A program made the position numbers and the translations under genes. This document shows, one piece after another, positions 14,345 through 16,835 of a stretch of DNA of 16,835 nucleotides (position 1 is its first letter; each line of letters begins with the position of its first letter). The stretch is from Candidatus Levyibacteriota bacterium (GTDB lineage Bacteria > Patescibacteriota > Microgenomatia > Levybacterales > UBA12049): positions 1 through 16,835 of the forward strand of contig JACPDD010000025.1 in assembly GCA_016184205.1 (NCBI GenBank). Direction: 5' to 3'. The notes beneath the pieces are model-generated. The model ran no database searches. It was given only the letters and a program-made list of their open reading frames with translations, and was not told the origin of the DNA.

Positions 14345-15186
14345 TAAATAACAACTCCTCTAGCAATTAGAAATCCGGCAAGTAAAAATGTGATAAAAAA
14401 CAAAATGTGATCCATATTGTGCCCTGCTATTCTGACGATTTTGTGCTTTCGCACAATCCACATATCTAAAACCAAAACAATTATAAAAAGGCTAATTATT
14501 GCAATATAAATATTTGAAGAAAGCAGCATGCTGTTTACGTAGGGCTTAACAGAAGTTGCCGCTTGGACATGCGCAGCAATAGGAGGAGATAATATCTCAA
14601 AACCTGAAGCGGAAGGGACAACTGTTAAATCCTTTCCGCCAAACTCCTCAACAATTAGCACAATATCTTCGCCTTGAAGCTTGCCTGTTTTTATTGCAAA
14701 TCCAACATCCTGATAATTGGGCGATAATTCGTTTTCCCTGTGCTTCTGGCTATTCATCCATGCGTCAACCACAGCATCGGCGCTACTGAACCCCTTTGCT
14801 AGATTTTCTCCTGCATATACATAATTGTATCCTGCGCCTTTAATAAAAAACCAAGGAGTTGTACCACTTGGTGAAACATGTGCCCAATAATTGTTTGCGA
14901 GCATGTCTTCAGCCTTCTTTTCTGCTGCTACATTTAAAGAAGGGTCCAACTTTAAAGGCGGCTGTCCATTCTGCTGCCTTTTTTCATTAACAAGAAGGAG
15001 AAGTTGTTCATGAGTTATGTCTGTTGAAATTCCTAAAACTTGAGGGTAGTTTCTTTTTACCGCAACCGTAAGAAAGCTTCCGGCAAAAAGGGCTATTATA
15101 AAAAACAGTAGGATGTGATTGTGCAGAATCTTAGAGCGGTAGTTATTTGAGCGTCTGGGTAAGAAAAGATGTGAAAAGAAGCTCAT
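14344..15186 (-). CDS. CAP-domain (SCP/YkwD-like) membrane-anchored protein
   Basis: A 280-residue protein with a basic N-terminal region, one transmembrane helix at about 24-43, an extracytoplasmic CAP domain (about 58-185), and two further helices at about 226-244 and 259-278. CAP features: HEQLLLLVNEKRQQNGQPPLKLD, LNVAAEKKAEDML, the histidine in YWAHVSPSGTTPW (H103), glutamate in AGENLAKGF (E127), H149 in SQKHREN and the YQDVGFAI strand. These residues form the usual CAP cavity. Bacterial CAP proteins of this kind are extracellular, with mostly unknown substrates. The additional C-terminal helices are less common and would hold the domain at the cell surface. The ATG overlaps the tsaB stop by four bases. 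Confidence 0.9.
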   Translation of the reverse strand: MSFFSHLFLPRRSNNYRSKILHNHILLFFIIALFAGSFLTVAVKRNYPQVLGISTDITHEQLLLLVNEKRQQNGQPPLKLDPSLNVAAEKKAEDMLANNYWAHVSPSGTTPWFFIKGAGYNYVYAGENLAKGFSSADAVVDAWMNSQKHRENELSPNYQDVGFAIKTGKLQGEDIVLIVEEFGGKDLTVVPSASGFEILSPPIAAHVQAATSVKPYVNSMLLSSNIYIAIISLFIIVLVLDMWIVRKHKIVRIAGHNMDHILFFITFLLAGFLIARGVVI

Positions 15187-15515
15187 GAAGTTACTATATC
15201 ACGTAGCGGGCCTTGGGCAAAATTGCCAATCTTTTTTCCGTTCACTGGGATCCTAAGAGCAAAGCCCAGAGCATTTGCAACTGACATTCCAACTCTTAGC
15301 CCTGTAAAAGAACCAGGCCCCGTATTTACTTTTATAGCATCTAAATCTTTTAAGGTTAAATTATTTTCCAAAAGAATCTCCATTATCATTGGTAAAGTAG
15401 CCTGTGCTTTACTTGTGTCGAGCTTTTTCTTTTTTACAAATTCCTTACTGTCTATTTTTAGACCAACAACTATTTTCTTATTGTCTGATGCATCAATCAA
15501 CAATGTCTTATACAT
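15183..15515 (-). CDS. tsaB: TsaB-like protein, short form (N-terminal domain only)
   Basis: A 110-residue protein matching the N-terminal ASKHA domain of TsaB, the partner of TsaD in making the t6A base of tRNA. Clear signs are MYKTLLIDAS, the strand-loop VNTGPGSFTGLRVGMSVANALGFAL (GPGSFTGLR at 66-74), and RIPVNG. Usual TsaB has about 200-230 residues; the C-terminal half is missing. The HSxxLxP stretch of typical TsaB is altered to KAQATLPM. It is not a frameshift: the next gene begins within its stop codon, and its product is unrelated. The first domain holds the TsaD-binding surface in known structures, so a minimal partner is plausible. The 18-bp gap to tsaC is AT-rich with repeated AGTAT and no ribosome-binding site. 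Confidence 0.85.
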   Translation of the reverse strand: MYKTLLIDASDNKKIVVGLKIDSKEFVKKKKLDTSKAQATLPMIMEILLENNLTLKDLDAIKVNTGPGSFTGLRVGMSVANALGFALRIPVNGKKIGNFAQGPLRDIVTS

Positions 15516-15533
15516 AATACTTAATACTTTATA

Positions 15534-16109
15534 CTATATACTGACCTTTACTGCTCCCTGACGGATAATCTTCCAAGGATTTAGAGTGCAATCGATTATA
15601 GTTGACTGCTTTCTAAAAGTGCACTCCCCATTTAGCACAAAGTCTACTTTTGAAATAAGCTCTCTGTTGACATCAAATATAGTGTAAGGAGTTGACCCTC
15701 CGGAAATGTTTGCTGAGGTAGCTAAAATTGGAACTCCAACCCGCCCAATAACCGTGCTGATATCCGTATGATCGGGAAGTCTTAACGCCAAAGAATCTGT
15801 GCCAGAGCGGACAATACTAGGAACTTTTTCCAAGTTACACTTTAGAAAAACCGTTAAGCCGCCGGGCCAATATCTATCCAATAATTTCTCTTCGACATCC
15901 TTCGGAATAGATACATACTCTCTTGCCATTTCTATGCTGTTAACAAGAGCTAACAGTGGTTTATTATAATCTCTTTTTTTAAGTTCAAAGACTCTCCTAA
16001 CCGCCTTTTCATCATCAATCCTGCATCCAATTCCAAAAGCCGTATCTGTTGGAAAAATAACTACTCCTCCATTTTTTAAAACTTCAGCTGCCTTATCTAT
16101 TTGCTCCAT
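15534..16109 (-). CDS. tsaC: L-threonylcarbamoyladenylate synthase (TsaC/YrdC/Sua5 core)
   Basis: A 191-residue YrdC-fold enzyme that uses threonine, bicarbonate and ATP to make threonylcarbamoyl-AMP, the first step of tRNA t6A formation. Conserved parts are IFPTDTAFGIGC (18-29), the KKRDYNKPL loop (44-52) with basic residues for ATP, RYWPGGLTVFLK (79-90), LALRLPDH and TSANISGG (131-138). It lacks the extra Sua5 C-terminal domain, so the short TsaC form is the right name. The start overlaps the tsaE reading frame by 13 bases, implying translational coupling, and tsaB follows after 18 bases. Confidence 0.95.
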   Translation of the reverse strand: MEQIDKAAEVLKNGGVVIFPTDTAFGIGCRIDDEKAVRRVFELKKRDYNKPLLALVNSIEMAREYVSIPKDVEEKLLDRYWPGGLTVFLKCNLEKVPSIVRSGTDSLALRLPDHTDISTVIGRVGVPILATSANISGGSTPYTIFDVNRELISKVDFVLNGECTFRKQSTIIDCTLNPWKIIRQGAVKVSI

Positions 16110-16525
16110 GTTATTTTCCTTTCATCTTTCCCGATATTTTCAAAGTAAATATCTATTCTTTTTTTAGGCAGCTCTGACCCAAATTTTTCCGCCCATTCAA
16201 TAACTACAAGCGCATTTTTATCATTTAAAATTTCATCCAGACCTAAGTTCTTGATATCAGATGATGTATCAATACGATATAAATCTATGTGATAAAAACT
16301 CTTTACCGAACTTTTGCTTATTTTGTACTTTCGAACGATTATAAATGTTGGCGAAGTAATCCTTTGCTTAATTCCGAGTCCCTTTGCCAAACCTTGGACA
16401 AAAGTTGTTTTACCTGCTCCCAACTGGCCATACAGACAAACAGCCGAACCTCCCTTTAGGGTTTTTGCGAGTTCTTTCCCAAGACGCTGGGTCTGCCCAA
16501 AATTTTCAGATATTTTTGATTTCAT
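16097..16525 (-). CDS. tsaE: tRNA t6A biosynthesis ATPase TsaE
   Basis: A 142-residue P-loop ATPase that supports the TsaB-TsaD complex in t6A synthesis. Walker A GQLGAGKTT is at 33-41. ITSPTF (56-61) is the switch-like motif, FYHIDLYRI (78-86) carries D81, and VVIEWAEKFG (107-116) includes the conserved E110-W111. Length is typical of the family. With tsaC and tsaB it forms a three-gene t6A cluster; tsaD is not in the window. The ATG follows repeat R4 directly, and AGTGAG in the repeat, about 12 bases upstream, is the only candidate ribosome-binding signal. Confidence 0.95.
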   Translation of the reverse strand: MKSKISENFGQTQRLGKELAKTLKGGSAVCLYGQLGAGKTTFVQGLAKGLGIKQRITSPTFIIVRKYKISKSSVKSFYHIDLYRIDTSSDIKNLGLDEILNDKNALVVIEWAEKFGSELPKKRIDIYFENIGKDERKITWSK

Positions 16526-16572
16526 AGTTCGATTTCACTCACTATGACCCTGAGCAGAGTCGAATGGGTCAT
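16526..16572 (-). repeat. 47-bp intergenic repeat, copy R4 (before tsaE)
   Basis: On the minus strand it runs from ATGACCCATTCGAC to ATCGAACT, ending immediately before the tsaE ATG. The ATG-opened frame encodes MTHSTLLRVIVSEIEL, with its TGA overlapping the tsaE start. Unlike the other copies, the upstream gene does not stop at the repeat's first bases but reads 11 codons into it in a different frame. Arms ATGACCC/GGGTCAT are at 16544-16550 and 16566-16572. Confidence 0.95.
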
Positions 16573-16835
16573 TTTTACCCTTCCTGTAGCTTCGAAAAGC
16601 AAGTATACCACAAGCACCGAGAAAAATGATTCCAGTGCTTATTGCAAAGGTTGCAAAATTATTTTCTCCTAAAATTTTTGTCTCTTTTGGAATTTTTGTT
16701 TGCTGAGGGGCTGAGGTGATTATTTCTTCAAAAATTAATGCACTATCTGTACTTTCCCCCAAAATCTCCGCAGAATCTGAAACCACAGCTACCGTTACCG
16801 CCTTTAATTCTTCCGTAGGCGTAGGTGTTTTTATG
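16535..16835 (-). CDS. C-terminal part of a surface protein with a membrane anchor (runs off right edge)
   Basis: The last 99 residues of a protein whose start lies outside the window. The frame is open to the edge, beginning IKTPTPTEELKAV, so a GTG-initiated 83-residue version is not needed. A Thr/Pro-rich linker leads to a polar stretch (SDSAEILGESTDSALIFEE), then one transmembrane helix (about FATFAISTGIIFLGACGILAF) followed by the basic RSYRKGK stop-transfer sequence. This is the usual end of an extracytoplasmic protein held by a C-terminal anchor. The final 11 residues, DPFDSAQGHSE, are encoded entirely by the 47-bp repeat R4, and so is the TGA stop. The protein's function cannot be told from this end. 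Confidence 0.7.
   Translation of the reverse strand, partial: IKTPTPTEELKAVTVAVVSDSAEILGESTDSALIFEEIITSAPQQTKIPKETKILGENNFATFAISTGIIFLGACGILAFRSYRKGKNDPFDSAQGHSE

Noticed and set aside
15183..15186. Frameshift explaining the short TsaB
   Set aside because: The bases after its stop are the start of the CAP gene, and no frame there encodes the missing TsaB half.
316..16572. CRISPR array
   Set aside because: The four repeat copies are thousands of bases apart with whole genes between them, and no cas genes are present.
16535..16786. A complete 83-residue protein starting at GTG 16786
   Set aside because: The frame stays open through the right edge with a TPTPTE linker typical of a surface protein, so it is treated as the end of a longer gene.

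Overview
The window reads as a piece of a small, streamlined bacterial genome, most likely Candidate Phyla Radiation (Patescibacteria), perhaps the Microgenomates side. This is an inference from gene content: DUF3048, DUF4446 and DUF5679 proteins, a winged-helix/nucleotidyltransferase fusion, a half-length TsaB, a membrane-anchored CAP protein, near-zero intergenic space and few Shine-Dalgarno sites. UGA clearly works as a stop codon, which argues against the UGA-recoded Gracilibacteria and Absconditabacteria. There are no rRNAs, tRNAs, insertion sequences or CRISPR arrays. No gap between genes is longer than about 110 bases.

Layout: nearly everything is on the minus strand. Read in the direction of transcription from the right edge, the order is: C-terminus of a membrane protein; tsaE-tsaC-tsaB (tRNA t6A modification); a CAP-domain membrane protein; a small membrane protein; rmlA; a Nudix hydrolase; rmlB; rmlD; ugd; rmd; gmd; a UDP-xylose-synthase-like gene; a GT2-GtrA fusion; a GT39-like membrane glycosyltransferase; and a methyltransferase that ends at a bidirectional terminator near 3.2 kb. 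A two-gene plus-strand unit (88-aa membrane protein, 48-aa DUF5679 zinc ribbon) converges on that terminator. It starts from a promoter overlapping the divergent promoter of the minus-strand unit DUF4446-DUF3048-wHTH/NTase-secD, which runs off the left edge.

Function: the central operon makes three kinds of activated sugar. RmlA/RmlB/RmlD follow the dTDP-rhamnose route, with no RmlC in the window. Ugd plus the UXS-like enzyme go from UDP-glucose to UDP-glucuronate to UDP-xylose. Gmd plus Rmd go from GDP-mannose to GDP-D-rhamnose. The GT2-GtrA and GT39-like proteins fit lipid-linked sugar transfer at the membrane, so the locus probably builds a surface glycan or glycosylates surface proteins.

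The most unusual feature is a dispersed 47-bp repeat with four copies, each filling the whole gap between one minus-strand gene and the next. Every copy is exactly 47 bp. Each begins with an ATG that usually overlaps the upstream stop and encodes a 16-codon mini-ORF starting MTHS. The mini-ORF's TGA overlaps the ATG of the downstream gene. Each copy carries a GTGAG/GGTGAG sequence 11-12 nt before the downstream start and can fold into two competing hairpins. A diverged half-copy ends the gene before rmlA. It looks like a mobile or duplicated translational-coupling cassette.
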